Source: Dichetophora obliterata (lineage: Eukaryota > Arthropoda > Insecta > Diptera > Sciomyzidae). Taken from it: a DNA stretch of 64,000 nt. Location: assembly GCA_963920525.1 (NCBI GenBank), contig OY986435.1, positions 270,353,574-270,417,573 on the forward strand, written 5' to 3'. Position numbers and translations under genes: made by a program. The notes under the pieces were generated by a model. That model had not been told where the DNA came from. It made no database searches and was given only the letters and a program-made list of their open reading frames with translations. This document shows, piece after piece, positions 20,611-31,809 of the stretch (the first letter of the stretch is position 1; each line of letters starts with the position of its first letter).

Positions 20611-21022
20611 CAGTCCACCCTAAACAAGTGCGCGTGCGTGGCTTAACTGTCAAAATAGGCTCATGCACATACATTTTGTATGAAGCCTACCGAAACACGC
20701 ACCGGACTACCGCAACATGAATCGAATTTTCAATTTTGACAGTGCGTGCGGATGTGAAGTTGGCTGCATAAAACCATAGTATTAGAACAGAGAGCAATCA
20801 GCTGCTATTAATTAATTAATCTCAATTGCAAATGGAAGTATTTGCAATACTAATAGATTTTTACGCAATACTAAAAGTTTCTTCAAGATTTTTAAGCCAT
20901 CTGACTGAGCTGGTTCGAGAGCAGCAGTTTTTTCCGCAGCGCACTTGTTTAGGTTAAGCGTAAAATAAAATTGCGTGGCGCTTGGGAACGCAGCGCCACG
21001 CGCACTTGTTTAGGGTGCACTG
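20611..21022. mobile_element. second TAA-flanked MITE, abutting the first
   Basis: A 412-bp element with inverted ends of about 27 bp: CAGTCCACCCTAAACAAGTG at the left, CAGTGCACCCTAAACAAGTG read inward from the right, continuing CGCGTG. It is flanked by TAA at 20608-20610, shared with the neighbouring MITE, and at 21023-21025. The interior is unrelated to the neighbour and is richer in G+C than its surroundings. Confidence 0.82.
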
Positions 21023-21025
21023 TAA

Positions 21026-22018
21026 TGCAGAAAAATTGTCTCCACCACCATCGGGACTACATCTGAAAAAATTTACAAAGCTCTACGTTGCTTACAAAAA
21101 GTTAGTCTATCGAATCTTTGTTGCACTACCAAAATAGATGAGCGCTCGCAGTTGTGTGGGCGTTATTCATATGTTGTCAGGATTTGTTCATAATATAATT
21201 ACTATCTTGGAATCGAAAACGTTCAGTAATAAAGATGGTTTGCCATATTACTACGGACGTGACGAACGCAAGGACTATTGATGGATTGAGTATTTTCAAA
21301 GCTTTAAAGTATTCGAAAAACTACCTAGCTCCAAATGGTTGTGGAACTGGTTGATTTTAACAATATGTAATATAGTTTGATTTTGGCTAGTTTTACAACA
21401 GGTTTATTGTGACTTGACACAAACTAGTTGAATTTAAACTATTTGTGCAAGTAGTAAATCGTGACAAATTATAAACTAGTTTGTTTTAACTAGTATAAAG
21501 ACTAATCATTTTTTGCTGCTGATTAGTCTTACACTGCAGGGATATAGCTCGTAATAGTAACAACGGCCCTTTTTAATCAATATGCATCATTTAGTTTTTA
21601 CAGCGCACTTGATTTGCTTGTTAAAATATTTGAGTACTTTCTCTCCATTCAAAGGAAAACGAACAAGCGGAAATATTTGCTCGACCAGACTCTGTTTCGT
21701 GCTCAACATAACTCAGTTTCAGCTTAAAAATATAACGATGATCTTCATAGATGGTTGCAATAAGTTTTAATGGAGTTAAAAAGACAAATGTTCCTAGAAG
21801 ATGCAGAGTTAATTTGAAACTGCTTTAAATTTACTTGAAGCTTTGAAAATGAATTGCATCAAGCAAAAAAAGTTTTATATTAACAAAAAAATATTGATGC
21901 AATTCATTTTGCGTTTTACGGCGACAAAATGTTTTTAACTTCTCAAAAACTATTTTAACTCACAAAAAAACTTGGGTTAAGTTTGAACATTTTTTTCGGT
22001 GTATGACAAATGACACAC
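21026..22018. other. gene-free stretch with one strong hairpin
   Basis: No gene is visible. AAAATGAATTGCATCAA near 21846-21862 is the reverse complement of TTGATGCAATTCATTTT near 21895-21911, giving a 17-bp stem with a loop of about 32 bases. Confidence 0.55.
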
Positions 22019-22456
22019 ATGGATCATTAAGTTTCGGAACTGACACATAGAACAGTGCCGCCAATGACATACCACGCCATACCACGCATTTTCGGTAGTA
22101 CCAACCTAACCAACAGAGATATTGAAGCTTAAGTGACGCAGCTTTTGCTATTTTTACTATTATATTGTGAGCAATGAATCAAAAATAGTTTTGAGTGTTG
22201 ATCAGACACACTTTTATAATAATAACTTTTAAGCTCAGCAATGGCTTAAAAGTGTTTTTAGGAAAAAATCACTATCGAGAACAACCATGTGCCGCTGGTA
22301 TTCGAATTTTAAACGCAGTCGAGCAACCACAGAAGACCCGTAACGCGTAGGTCGTCCATTTGAAGTGGCTACACCCCAAAAACATAAAAAAAATCCTGAA
22401 AATTGTTATGCATGATCCAAAGAGAATTTTCAAGAGATAGCTGAAAAATTGAAAAT
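22019..22456 (+). mobile_element. mariner relic (mellifera-type), 5' half
   Basis: The 5' non-coding part keeps mariner landmarks (GACACATAGA near 22041, AGTACCAACCT near 22096). It is followed by broken coding sequence whose frames read VLIRHTF, CRWYSNFKRSRATTEDP and GRPFEVATPQ. These match the N-terminal helix-turn-helix region of mariner transposases, in which W-Y-x-x-F-K-R-x-R and G-R-P are characteristic. Reading it needs several frame changes and passes stop codons. The catalytic D,D34D domain and the 3' end are missing. Affiliation to the mellifera subfamily is by recall of its 5' UTR and N-terminal motifs. Full elements are about 1.3 kb; about one third remains. Confidence 0.8.
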
Positions 22457-22621
22457 GCTAAGTTACTATAAACTGCAAAAGCAAATTTCTACTTAATTCA
22501 AGCACATATTTGCTAAGTCATTAGCAGCTCAAATAGTAAATTTTTACTAAGCTCATGCAAATATTTGCTAAGTTATTATAAGCTGAAATAGAAAATTTTT
22601 ACTAAATTGAAGCAAATTTTT
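22457..22621 (+). repeat. 55-bp tandem repeat, three copies
   Basis: Units start at 22457, 22512 and 22567, each opening GCTAAGT and closing around ATATTT. They directly follow the broken mariner end. Confidence 0.85.
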
Positions 22622-22651
22622 TCTAACCACACGAGAAAACGTTTATTCTTA

Positions 22652-22862
22652 GGGCCAGTTTTTCAGTACGAGTTTTAACTTTAGTCAAATTAAACTTAGA
22701 TTTACTCACTAAATAAGGCGACGATTGGTCAACAACTGCGATGTTCGAATGGATAAGCCTTCCAGCTCGTAGCTTCTTCGAGATAAAGCTACGTTGTTCA
22801 TGGGACTCGCCAACAGCTTTGAGTTGTGCAATTTGCCTTGTAACAAAAAAAAAAATTTGCAT
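22652..22862 (-). mobile_element. Harbinger-like terminus with possible coding remnant
   Basis: GGGCCAGTTTTTCAGTACGA at 22652 repeats the terminus of the MITE at 20369 and is preceded by TTA, the complement of TAA. Only this end is found nearby. A minus-strand frame (22862 down to 22623) runs out through the terminus and includes TRQIAQLKAVGESHEQR. It could be the tail of a Harbinger-associated protein, but I cannot confirm this, and the last residues simply read the inverted repeat. Confidence 0.45.
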
Positions 22863-23370
22863 GGTGCTCTGTATTTCATTGTCGCCGCATATCCTATTGG
22901 GAAAAAATTTTAAAAAAACCTAATCTATGCAGGCAAATCTATTCTAGATGGTGTTCATGATCTTCGTAATTGAATCCTGCGACATTCATCTTGCAATCAT
23001 TCCTTTTTTATTTCCTGTGCACGATAAATATCAGTGTAGTTGAAATAAGCGCAGTAGCTAACTGCGAGATGACTCGCTGTGATTCGCTCAAGTATTGAGA
23101 GTCATGCGAATAGTTTATCAACTTTCGGATTTTGTGAATAGGGCGAGTGAGGAGCTTTGAGAGGTTGAGTGTTTGTAGCTTTATCTATTCGTTACAGCGA
23201 GTCTCTTAAGCAATACAGTAGTGAATAGCAAGCTAAGCGAAGTTTACTTTTTGCGCGAGTCCACATTTTGTTTATTCGTTGAAAGAGAATGCAATGCACG
23301 ATAGCTACTCTCATTTGCAACTAGTGCCTATATGTATTAGTGAAGCCACTCACGCAGTTCTCTGGTGCAG
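22863..23370. other. gene-free stretch
   Basis: No gene is visible. Around 23060-23230 short motifs such as GCGAGATGACTCGC and ACAGCGAGTCTC recur in both orientations without a clear unit. Confidence 0.4.
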
Positions 23371-23470
23371 ACACCTTCGCTTAAGATAACTATGCTTAAA
23401 GGATGGAGATATCTTCACTTAGAATAAACTACATTCGAAGGGTGGGGACACCTTCACTTAAGATAACTAA
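23371..23470 (+). repeat. 38-39-bp tandem repeat, about 2.6 copies
   Basis: ACACCTTCGCTTAAGATAAC at 23371 recurs in variant form at 23409 and 23448, with the intervening GGATGGAG/GGGTGGGG block also repeated. Confidence 0.75.
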
Positions 23471-23500
23471 TCAGCCTCAAAGCATGTGCATGTTACTGTA

Positions 23501-24454
23501 CAGTGTTCGGACTTTACTGCAATTGCAGTAGATCTACTGCGCTTTTTACCAAAATTTAATGCTCTGCTGCGTCACTGCGGTTTTTCCAAATCTACTGTGA
23601 TTTATTCGCAACTTATTTGATATCAAACTCATATATAATTCTAAAAAAATTTTTTATATATTTATAGAATTATAAAAACAATATAATAATTAAAATATGC
23701 CATCATTAATTTTTCATGTAAACATTTTTATGGTAAGTTTTGTGATATTTTTTGAATATGCAAGCAATGATATTGAACAGAAGAAATTCATCTGTCAGAT
23801 AAAGCTGTCATTGCAATTACAAATTTTTTTTAACTTTTACATAAGTTTTAGCGACCAAATTAGGAATTGATTTACTTTTAGAGACAGTGATTGAATTTGT
23901 CTATGGAAAATATATTTTGAATCTGAAAACCTTTTGCACAAACCTAATAAGTATGCGCGACCAAAACGTCAAGAAAACTTGCGCTGTTAATTGTGCGAAT
24001 CCGAAGTCAGATAATTTTCTTCTTCTTCTGTGATTTTAACTATCTTGAAAAAAAAACATTTAAGTTTTTTTTTAAATAATTTTATTAATTTACTTTTTGC
24101 GCTTTCTTTCGGCATTTTTTTTTTAATACTAACATTTTTTCTAAATGTTCATCAACTGTCAAAAATTGAAGAAAAAAGCAAAGGTGCTGCGTTCATGAAA
24201 GCTGCCACTTAAAATTGCACACTTGCACAAATGGGAAATTTGCGCGCTTCAATGAATACCATTAGTATATACATAGTTATGTATAAATTTTTGTGTTTAT
24301 TGTGTTTTAGTATAAAATGTGCGAATATTAGTACAAAAAAGGCACGTAAATGATCGTAAATAAAATAAAAACAAAAACTACTGCGAAAAAAATCGTTTTC
24401 CTGCGTTTTTTTCAAAATTTACTACGGTTTACGAATTTTCAAGTCCGAACCCTG
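23501..24454. mobile_element. non-autonomous hAT element with perfect 8-bp duplication
   Basis: A 954-bp unit with ends CAGTGTTCGGACTT and, read inward from the right, CAGGGTTCGGACTT. It is flanked by an identical 8-bp duplication TTACTGTA (23493-23500 and 24455-24462). CAGNG termini and 8-bp duplications are hAT hallmarks. No transposase frame is recognisable inside. It is a different family from the hAT copies at 189 and 30491, whose ends differ. Confidence 0.93.
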
Positions 24455-24462
24455 TTACTGTA

Positions 24463-26436
24463 TTTGCATCAAGTGTGAAAGTGGCACCACGACTGCCTTA
24501 CCTATGCTCTTGTTCCTATGCTATTTGTACTCAATAAAATATACTGTAAACACATATTAAAGAAGCCTTTCAAATAGTTGATACGTTTTTATAAAAAATA
24601 CACACAGTATTTTTATTTAAATATATTCAAAAATTTTTTTTATTATATACCATTTGTAGGGCACAGATTGTTGTACAGTTGTTCTCACAGTATTTAATTT
24701 TGCATACATACTTAATTTTATTCATACTCGTATTACCTTTCTTAATTTAAATTGTTATGTGTTTTATGTTTTTAACAAAACAATATTTATTTTGTTACAT
24801 GCAATTTTAAAAGTCCTATTTTGCTAACGTCTTTGTCCAATGTTTATAATACAGCTTTAACAATTATATGTGAATATTTATAATAGAAATGGTTCCTGAA
24901 AGAAGGTAAATAAGACAGCTTCTAACATAAATTAAAGCTATACATAAAAGTCCACCCACCCGACTCTGGTGGTCAAACTGCATCGCAAACGAGTGCCAAT
25001 GCTATTCATTAAGAGTATTCATAAGAAAAAAATTTTAAATTTATAAATATAATGTCGACTGCAAAGCTAACAGGAACAAATCTTTTTACTTTTTGTGCAC
25101 TAAGGTTACCTGAAACAAGCACAAACGCTTGGATACAAACGCTTCGTTCGTCAAGACTGAAAGGACTTTAGAAAAGATGAAGCATATATTTTTTAGTTTT
25201 GGTTTTATATAAATTTCATTTAAGTAACAGGGTTATTTTGTATCATAATTTTGGTTGCGGCAGCTGCTATGAATTGGCAAAAGGTGGTAAACGGGCTGCA
25301 GGTGTCTGCAGCAGCTACTCGTTGTAGTGAAGGTTTCTTCTAATGAAGTCTAAATATAAGTCCCTGATGCACTGTGAAACAATAAAAAGGATTTTGTGGT
25401 TGTTTCAAAGCACGTTTTTGCGGGGGAAGGTTTGTAAGAAGCATACATTTTAATATTATTTAAGAACACAAGTAATTACAAAAGAACCATATAAATTAAT
25501 TAAGAGCTTTTCAAATGACCCTTTTAATATAGTAACTTTTTGATAAATCATAGCTTAAATCACCCAGAAAATAAATTTTTACCCCTTTCTAGTAATTTGC
25601 AAATCAATCTCTTAAAACAAGGTCTTGCGAGAAAAAACACTGAAATATGGTCCAGATTGACCAAAATGTTTTAATAATTAATATTAAAACTTTAATTAAA
25701 ATATTCTTTTTAACAATAACTTTACGAAAAGATGAGGCGGCTTCACATTAAAGCAACATACATTATTGTTCTTGTATTTTGACATACAAAATTTTCAATA
25801 TCAAAACAAAAAACCACTAAGAACTTTCAACATCGTCATAAATCATAACCCATGAAATGCATAAGTCTATAAATCTAAAGCAAGCAAGCCAGAAAGAACT
25901 TTCTTTATAAATAAACAAATAAATTTTTCGCTTTAAGACACATACAATAACAATAAATAAAAAAGTTGTTAAAGTGTCAATATTTTTTTTTTATTTTCAA
26001 ATTGGCTTTCTTTTGCTTTATTGTTTACTATGCTTTTCAAGAGCTGTCTTAAGAAAGATACATTCATTAAAATGCAGCTATGATTCATGCGAAATTGGGA
26101 GAAAAAACTGAAAAATCGGTTGATAATTTTTTCATGAGTTCTTTACTGTCTGATTTTAATTCAGTTCATCAAATAGCTTTCAAGGAAAGTTTTAGGTAAA
26201 AGCAGTTAAAATTAAGGCGTATTTTAGAATATATTTTCACTAAAAAAGTTGCTTTTCATTTTTAACGTACTGTCCCTCTCCGATTTTGGTGAAATTTTGC
26301 ACGAAACATCACAAACGAAAATAAAAAACTTAGTTTGGAAAAAAGTTTGGCGTGATTCTTGGTAGAGTTACAGGGTGCACAAAATTGACAAAATCGGCAA
26401 AAGTGTCGAAACACACACATCTTAACTGAATGTAAA
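24463..26436. other. gene-free AT-rich stretch
   Basis: I see no coding frame, RNA gene or element ends in this 2-kb stretch. Confidence 0.5.
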
Positions 26437-27185
26437 GTTTGAACAGCCAGTGGAAAGTTAATTAAAGGAACTTTAATCTAAAAAAATTTTGTTAAATTTC
26501 GGTGGTTGGGGGTTCCATTCCTTGCGGTAAGGTAATTTATTGCGATTTAAGGGTGCGAAGAAAACCATTTAAGAAAATAAAAATAATTTTTTTTCTGAAA
26601 GCTGGTAAGATTATCTTTTAACCAATATAAAAATGGGCTTATGAGTTATGGTCATTATTAAATTGTAACAACAAAAAAGTTTTATAATTTTTATTTTTGT
26701 TCAGATGTTAAAATGTCTATATCTCAAGAACCCATTGAGTCCCCGCCATAATATTTATAGCGTTTATTTTTAAAATGGTATTCCTCATACCCCTACATCA
26801 GAATTAGTTACCTTACTGCAAAGGATACAAACCCTAACCCCCAAAACCACCAAAAATTTCGTAAAAGTATTTTTGGATAAAAGTCTGTTCAATAACCTTT
26901 TCAACAATGGATCAAACTTAAAAGTCGGTTAAGAAATTGGTTTGTTAATGAAAAAATATTAGTATTTAGATGTTCAAATTACCATATCTCATTATTCCAT
27001 TGAATCCCAACCCTAATTTTTATATTGTTTAAAAGGTAATTTTCCTCGCACCCTAACATCCCTACCCTACCGCAAAGGATGGAACCCCCAACCACCAAGG
27101 TTTTTTAAAATTATTTTTGGATTGAAGTCCAATTAATTACCTTTTCAACGGTAGTTCAAACTCACATTCGGCTTAGAAGTGTTTG
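26437..27185. repeat. decayed 254-bp repeat: one inverted and two direct copies
   Basis: Two plus-orientation copies are offset by 254 bp; for example CTGCAAAGGAT/CCGCAAAGGAT occur near 26816 and 27070. A third copy at about 26437-26660 lies in the opposite orientation (GGTGGTTGGGGGTTCC at 26500, the complement of GGAACCCCCAACCACC near 27081). Each copy has an ATATCTC...CATTGA block. The copies are considerably diverged, as expected of an old satellite or dispersed repeat. No coding potential. Confidence 0.7.
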
Positions 27186-27451
27186 AAATATGAATACAAT
27201 TTTTATTTATTTATTTATCTTCAGTTTAGTCTTTGAATAAAGGTTCTTACAGACTAGTTTAATATTAAGTATTAAACATAGTAAAAATAGTTCAAAATAT
27301 TGTGTTTAAAATAGATCTTATTTGAATCTTAGAAACAGTAAAATCAAGATTACAACTGGAATTAATAGAATTAAACAAACGCTAAACATGTTTAATAGGC
27401 GCATTTATAGCATAGTTAGAATGGTAAATTTGCAACTAAAAAGGATCATAA

Positions 27452-27772
27452 TTAAGTAAGCATTCTTGCTGGAACATTAAAATATATCATTTCTAATAAT
27501 GCAGAGCAATCAACCAAACCATTTATGATATCAAAAACAAGGAGCAAAGATAAGATGCTTCTTCTACTCTCCAAAGCTTTGAGCCCTATTAATAGGCATC
27601 TCGTTTTATATGAAGGAGGTACACCATCAATATTGAAAGAGCGCAAGGCAAACCTTGTCTGAACCCTTTCAATCCTCAACTTATGAGACTCGTAATACGG
27701 GTTGCAAATAATAGCAGCATATTCCAATCTAGAACGCACAAGGGAGTTAAACAAGATCGGAAGAAAATGCAC
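27452..27772 (-). pseudogene. LINE ORF2 C-terminal region
   Basis: The frame reads SLVRSRLEYAAIICNPYYES, then RIERVQTRFALRS and LLIGLKALESRRS. This is the conserved region after the RT thumb in Jockey/CR1-type ORF2 proteins (family form: LVRSxLEYAS-W-PYY, RIExVQxxF). It is separated from the RT core by stops between 27773 and 27892, so it is a relic. Its role within the active protein is not settled. Confidence 0.85.
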
Positions 27773-27892
27773 TATTTTGTCTTATAAAAGCTGGCATAGA
27801 ATAAGCTTTAGGAATAATGTAATCCAGATGAGAAGTAAACGTAAACTTATCATAAAAAACGACACCTAGGTTCTTAAATTGTTGGACGGAAG

Positions 27893-28930
27893 TCAAAGGA
27901 AAATTGGCGATTTATAAGCGTACGGACGGAAAAAGCTAGATATTGAGAAAGTATTTGAATAACATTTATTAAGATTTAGGAAAAGACCATTTCTGCAGCA
28001 CCACATATAGAGTCTATCAACTTCACTCTGCAAAAGTTTAGTGTCATTTAAATTGCCTATTTTTTGCAAGATCTTGAGATCATCAGCGTAGAGCAAAAAT
28101 TTACAAAAGGAAAAAAATTGATGTTATGTCATTAATAAACAAAATAAAAAGTAGAGGTCCCAAGACACTTCCTTTAGGAACACCTGAAGTTGCTAAATAA
28201 GAAAAGGATTTAACATTATCAAATGCAACTAAACATTGCCTGTTTGATAAATACGACTCAAGCCAGCATAAGAAAATAGAGTGAAAACCCAAATGTTTAA
28301 GCTTTTTGATTAACAAAACATGACAAACATTATGAAAAGCTTTGGAAAAATCAGTAAAAATGACATCAACCTGACATCCCTGAGTAAATACTGACATACA
28401 GTATTCAGAAAATAAAACAAAATTTGTCATAGTAGAGCGACCAGGTGCAAATCCATGCTGGTGAGGAGAGATAAAATTCTCAACTGTAAGAAACAATTTC
28501 TCTTTAACTATAAACTCAAAAAGCTTCGAAATAGTTGTTAGCTTAGAAATTGGTCTATAGTTAGCTATATTGTTTTTAGATCCAGATTTATGGATTGGAG
28601 TTATGAAAGATAACTTCCAATCATCAAGGAAAACACCAGAACAGAGAGAACTGTTAGAAATAAAAGATAATGGATAAGCTAAGGTCTCAGCACAGTTTTT
28701 TAAAAAATAGAGCAAAGACCAGCAACATCCATTCTAAATGAAGTTTTCAGACTCAAAATTCCCTTTAAAACATCATCAATAGACAAAGATCCAAAGTCAA
28801 ATACCGGATGTATATTCTCAGCACAATCGAGGTTATTATTATTACTCTTCTCATAATTGGATTGAAAAAACTCAGATAACAAGTTTGCAATACCACACGG
28901 TTCATTCGAATACAAATCATTTAAAAACAT
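27893..28930 (-). pseudogene. LINE reverse transcriptase core, broken into three frames
   Basis: Three adjoining frames (28930-28700, 28715-28101, 28096-27893) carry the RT blocks in order: WKLSFITPIHKSGSKNNIAN and YRPISKL (fingers), HQHGFAPGRST, IFTDFSKAFHNV (motif A, catalytic Asp kept, usual second Asp changed to His), GVPKGSVLGPLLFILFIND (motif B), and LYADDLKI (motif C, YADD). In a live element this enzyme copies the RNA at the nicked target. Frame breaks near 28700 and 28097 inactivate it. LINEs B and C in this window belong to different families by sequence. Confidence 0.92.
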
Positions 28931-29479
28931 ATTTGATGGAATATAAGAAGACCGACCCCCTTATGGATTTAATAAAATGCCAAAAAGATTTTGGGTTTGA
29001 TTTAATATTAGTTTCATATTTAGAAATATATTGTCTATATAGGAATTTGTCTAAAAAGTTAAACTCCCTCATATAATGCCTATATTTAAGAAAAAACGAG
29101 TTTTCATTAGTTAATAAGAATTTTTTATAAAATTTGTTCCGAAGGTTTTTTAAAATTTTTAGACCTCGTGTATACCACGGTACTTAACTAACCCGTGGTT
29201 TAACCAAAGAAATATGAACTTTACAAACTAAGGAAATTAGATTTTTAAAGATATTAGAGTATGACGCGGTATTGAAATGTTCAAACTCATCATTCCAGTC
29301 AATACTACCAAAAATCAAATTCAAGTTTTCGAAATTACATGCTTTGTAGTTAAAATTAACAATATCTACATTGTTAGCAACTAAGTTGAGATATTTATAA
29401 AAAGCAACTTTAATATTTAAAGGAATATGATGGTAACCCGCTGACGATATTGGAAATCAAGATTCTGTCACATTATAAT

Positions 29480-30130
29480 TCATATTGTTAGAAATAAAAC
29501 TAAATATAATAATCTATTCATTAAATTTAAACAATGATTTTTCTGCATAAGTTCACAACTTGATAGGTGATCAACTAGATACATCTCCGCATCACACGTA
29601 ACATTTGATGGAATTAGATAGGAACCATCCCACTGTAAATCCCAAGAGATTTTCAGTAAATTAAAATCACCCAATAGAAGAAGGTGATGACCATCATTCG
29701 GAAAATTTGCAGACAGTGATGAAATGTTATCAACGCGTGCTTTATAGAGTTCTAGTGAGATTCTAGGAGGAATATATGAAGCACACACGTAAAGGGATTC
29801 AGATGGACCCTTAATTGAAATACAAATTTGATCCAAAACTACATCAGTGTTTAAAAGAGGAACACCAGATGAAATAAAACTCCTTTTGACCGCAATAAGA
29901 ACACCACCACCACTCTGACGGCCAGTTGCGGGTGCATCACGATCCTTACAATAAACATTGTATAAGTCAGGATCAAAAAATTCTTCATTCTTAAAATTTT
30001 CATTTAGCCACGTCTCCACAAGAACAAAAACATCGTAGTCAAACTGGAACGTAGCAGCAAAAATTGACGATGATTTAGTTCTGAGACCCGAAAAATTTTG
30101 AAAATAAATCATCAAACTCTGAACATCCAA
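29480..30130 (-). pseudogene. LINE ORF2 apurinic-like endonuclease domain
   Basis: The frame holds endonuclease motifs: IYFQNFSGLRTK (N-terminal Asn motif), DVFVLVETWLNE (catalytic Glu), GGGVLIAV and LLLLGDFNL (GDFN metal and phosphate site). The C-terminal SDH motif is not seen because the frame breaks near 29480. This domain nicks target DNA to prime reverse transcription. It slightly overlaps the preceding ORF1 end, as is usual in this group. Sequence 29479-28931 is the decayed linker to RT. Confidence 0.9.
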
Positions 30131-30414
30131 AACGGATTGCGGTTTTGTTGTTGCAGTATTTGTTGGTTTACTGGTTTTCGTAAAAACTGAAAGTTTTTAA
30201 TTTTGACCTCCACTGGCCAAAGTTCTGGGTTAACGACTTTTCTATAATAAACTTTTGAAATTCCTAATTTGAAGTTGACAAAACGTAAAGATTGAGGTTT
30301 TATATCTCGTTTCACTAGCTTTGAGCATGAAAGACTGTGTCTAGGAACATTAGTATGTCTAACAACAAAATCAATAATGTTCTCTTCAGACACGGACGGC
30401 TTAAAAGAAGACAA
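30112..30414 (-). pseudogene. LINE ORF1 C-terminal fragment
   Basis: The frame reads SFKPSVSEENIIDFVVRHTN, then SLRFVNFKLGISKVYYRKV and NPELWPVEVKIKNFQF. This matches the C-terminal domain of insect Jockey/CR1 ORF1 nucleic-acid-binding proteins (form: VSxFKLGVP...W-P-V-REF). The coding sequence continues upstream to about 30480 without a start, then stops at the hAT junction. The N-terminal part with any zinc knuckles is absent. Confidence 0.7.
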
Positions 30415-30839
30415 ATGTAGAAATATTTTACGATCAAAAACATCTAAAGCCTGGTTTTCCCTAGGTCATTTTTCAATGATAAATGTTGTCCAAGCGCGTC
30501 GGAAGCTAATTTCATCTGGGGGGGGGGGCAGTACAAATGGGGGCAGTACAAATGGTGGTGCAAAAAAAAAGTTCATAAAAAATTCTTCAAAGAAACATGA
30601 ATGTGAATAAATAAATTTTTTATTTTAGTTTAAAATAAAAAAATATAAAAATATATAAAAAATATTAAAATTTCATTATTTTTAAAAGTTCTTCCAATTT
30701 CAATATTAGAGATCATTCTTTAAAGGATCTTTCATATGGTAATATGAAAATATAAGAAATAATGGTTGCTTTTATAAAGCAAGACTAGGTATATCTTTCC
30801 ATGGTTTAAATACAATAAGGTACAAAAAGTTATATCAAT

Positions 30840-31200
30840 TTAAATTATTCCAAAATGTTTCTTTCTGTCCTTGCGAGAAACAAACTCTTTCACCACCTCC
30901 ATCGAATTCAATTCTTCGGTTTTATCTTTGTGAATGTGTATAAGTGCCGCATGAGTGAGTCGTTTCTGTGTCATAGTTGCTCGAAGATACGTTTTAAGTC
31001 GTCTTAGTGCACTAAAAGAACGCTCAGATGAAGCTGCTGATGCAGGCACAGTCAAAAGCAAAGCAATAAGTTTTTCAACTTCATTTAATAGTTTTTTTAC
31101 AGTATCCGAATTTTTCGCAAATTGGGATACAATGCCACTTCAATTTCAAGGTGTTTGGCCAGGCAATTGCTTCAGCATTTTCATCTGCAAAAAACGATTC
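30840..31200 (-). pseudogene. hAT transposase C-terminal fragment, copy 2
   Basis: The minus-strand frame 31061-30840 contains LLTVPASAASSERSFSALRR and LKTYLRATMTQKRLTHAALI, the hAT dimerisation region. Upstream sequence to about 31200 still shows family-like residues (KNSDTVKKLLNEVEKLIAL) but includes stops near 31140. It is nearly the same as 529-750, with a handful of substitutions. Because the family's catalytic domain is absent, it cannot mobilise the element. Confidence 0.85.
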
Positions 31201-31248
31201 CATAGTGTCAATATCTGATTAAATGAACAATAAGATTTACAAAGTGCC

Positions 31249-31326
31249 AGTTTACACTAGCTTCACTCAACCGACTCACCGAATGTTAAATCAAAGTGAG
31301 TCGGTTGAGTGAAGCTGGTGTAAACT
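31249..31326. repeat. 31-bp-arm hairpin
   Basis: Arms 31249-31279 and 31296-31326 (AGTTTACAC...ACTCAACCGACTCAC) are reverse complements with one mismatch around a 16-base spacer. It lies inside hAT copy 2 and is absent from copy 1. Confidence 0.9.
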
Positions 31327-31517
31327 TGCAAAAATAAAAAAAAAGTAAAATATCAACCTGTTTGATCGAATCTAGCCGTTATCTCATTTGAGAGAAGATC
31401 TAAAATTTTGAAATAATCTTTTCATAGCCGATTATATAACGGCAACTGTACTGAAGGAACCGGATTTGATGTTTATCCAAAGCGTCGAGGTGGATTTTCA
31501 TCAGCTAATTCACAGTA

Positions 31518-31809
31518 GGGGCTTTCGCATGGTCCAAAACATTGGACCAACATGGCAGATTGTACAACATGTACTACCATGCGTAAGCTAAAACGATAGT
31601 CGAAATTTTTGGTTTTTTCTGCCGATTGTACAATATTGTACAACTATGTAAAATTACTGCTCAATTGTTAGGGCATTTAAAAGTTGCTTAGCTATTAGCC
31701 GGATGTGTTCTGCTTGAGAGCTTGCTATTAATAATGTTGCTTTACAAATAGTCCCATTAGCTTTCCATCTAACTTATCGTACAACATGTCGTACAATATG
31801 GAAAGCCCC
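31518..31809. mobile_element. MITE with GGGGCTTTC ends, nested in hAT copy 2
   Basis: A 292-bp unit from GGGGCTTTCGCATGG at 31518 to GAAAGCCCC at 31809, flanked by TA on each side (31516-31517 and 31810-31811). The interior is rich in TTGTACAAT-type palindromes. No coding frame. Confidence 0.75.

Larger units (their letters stand above)
27198..30490 (-). mobile_element. Jockey/CR1-group LINE, degenerate, 5' end missing
   Basis: A minus-strand non-LTR retrotransposon with ORF1 C-terminus (30414-30112), endonuclease (30130-29480), reverse transcriptase (28930-27893) and a C-terminal region (27772-27452). It ends in an ATAAA-rich tail (TTTTATTTATTTATTTAT on the plus strand, about 27200-27217). 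The upstream part of ORF1 is cut off where the hAT copy begins at 30491. Multiple stops and frame changes make it inactive. No RNase H domain is seen, in line with the Jockey/CR1 group and unlike the LINE at 14048. The exact clade is uncertain. Confidence 0.88.
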
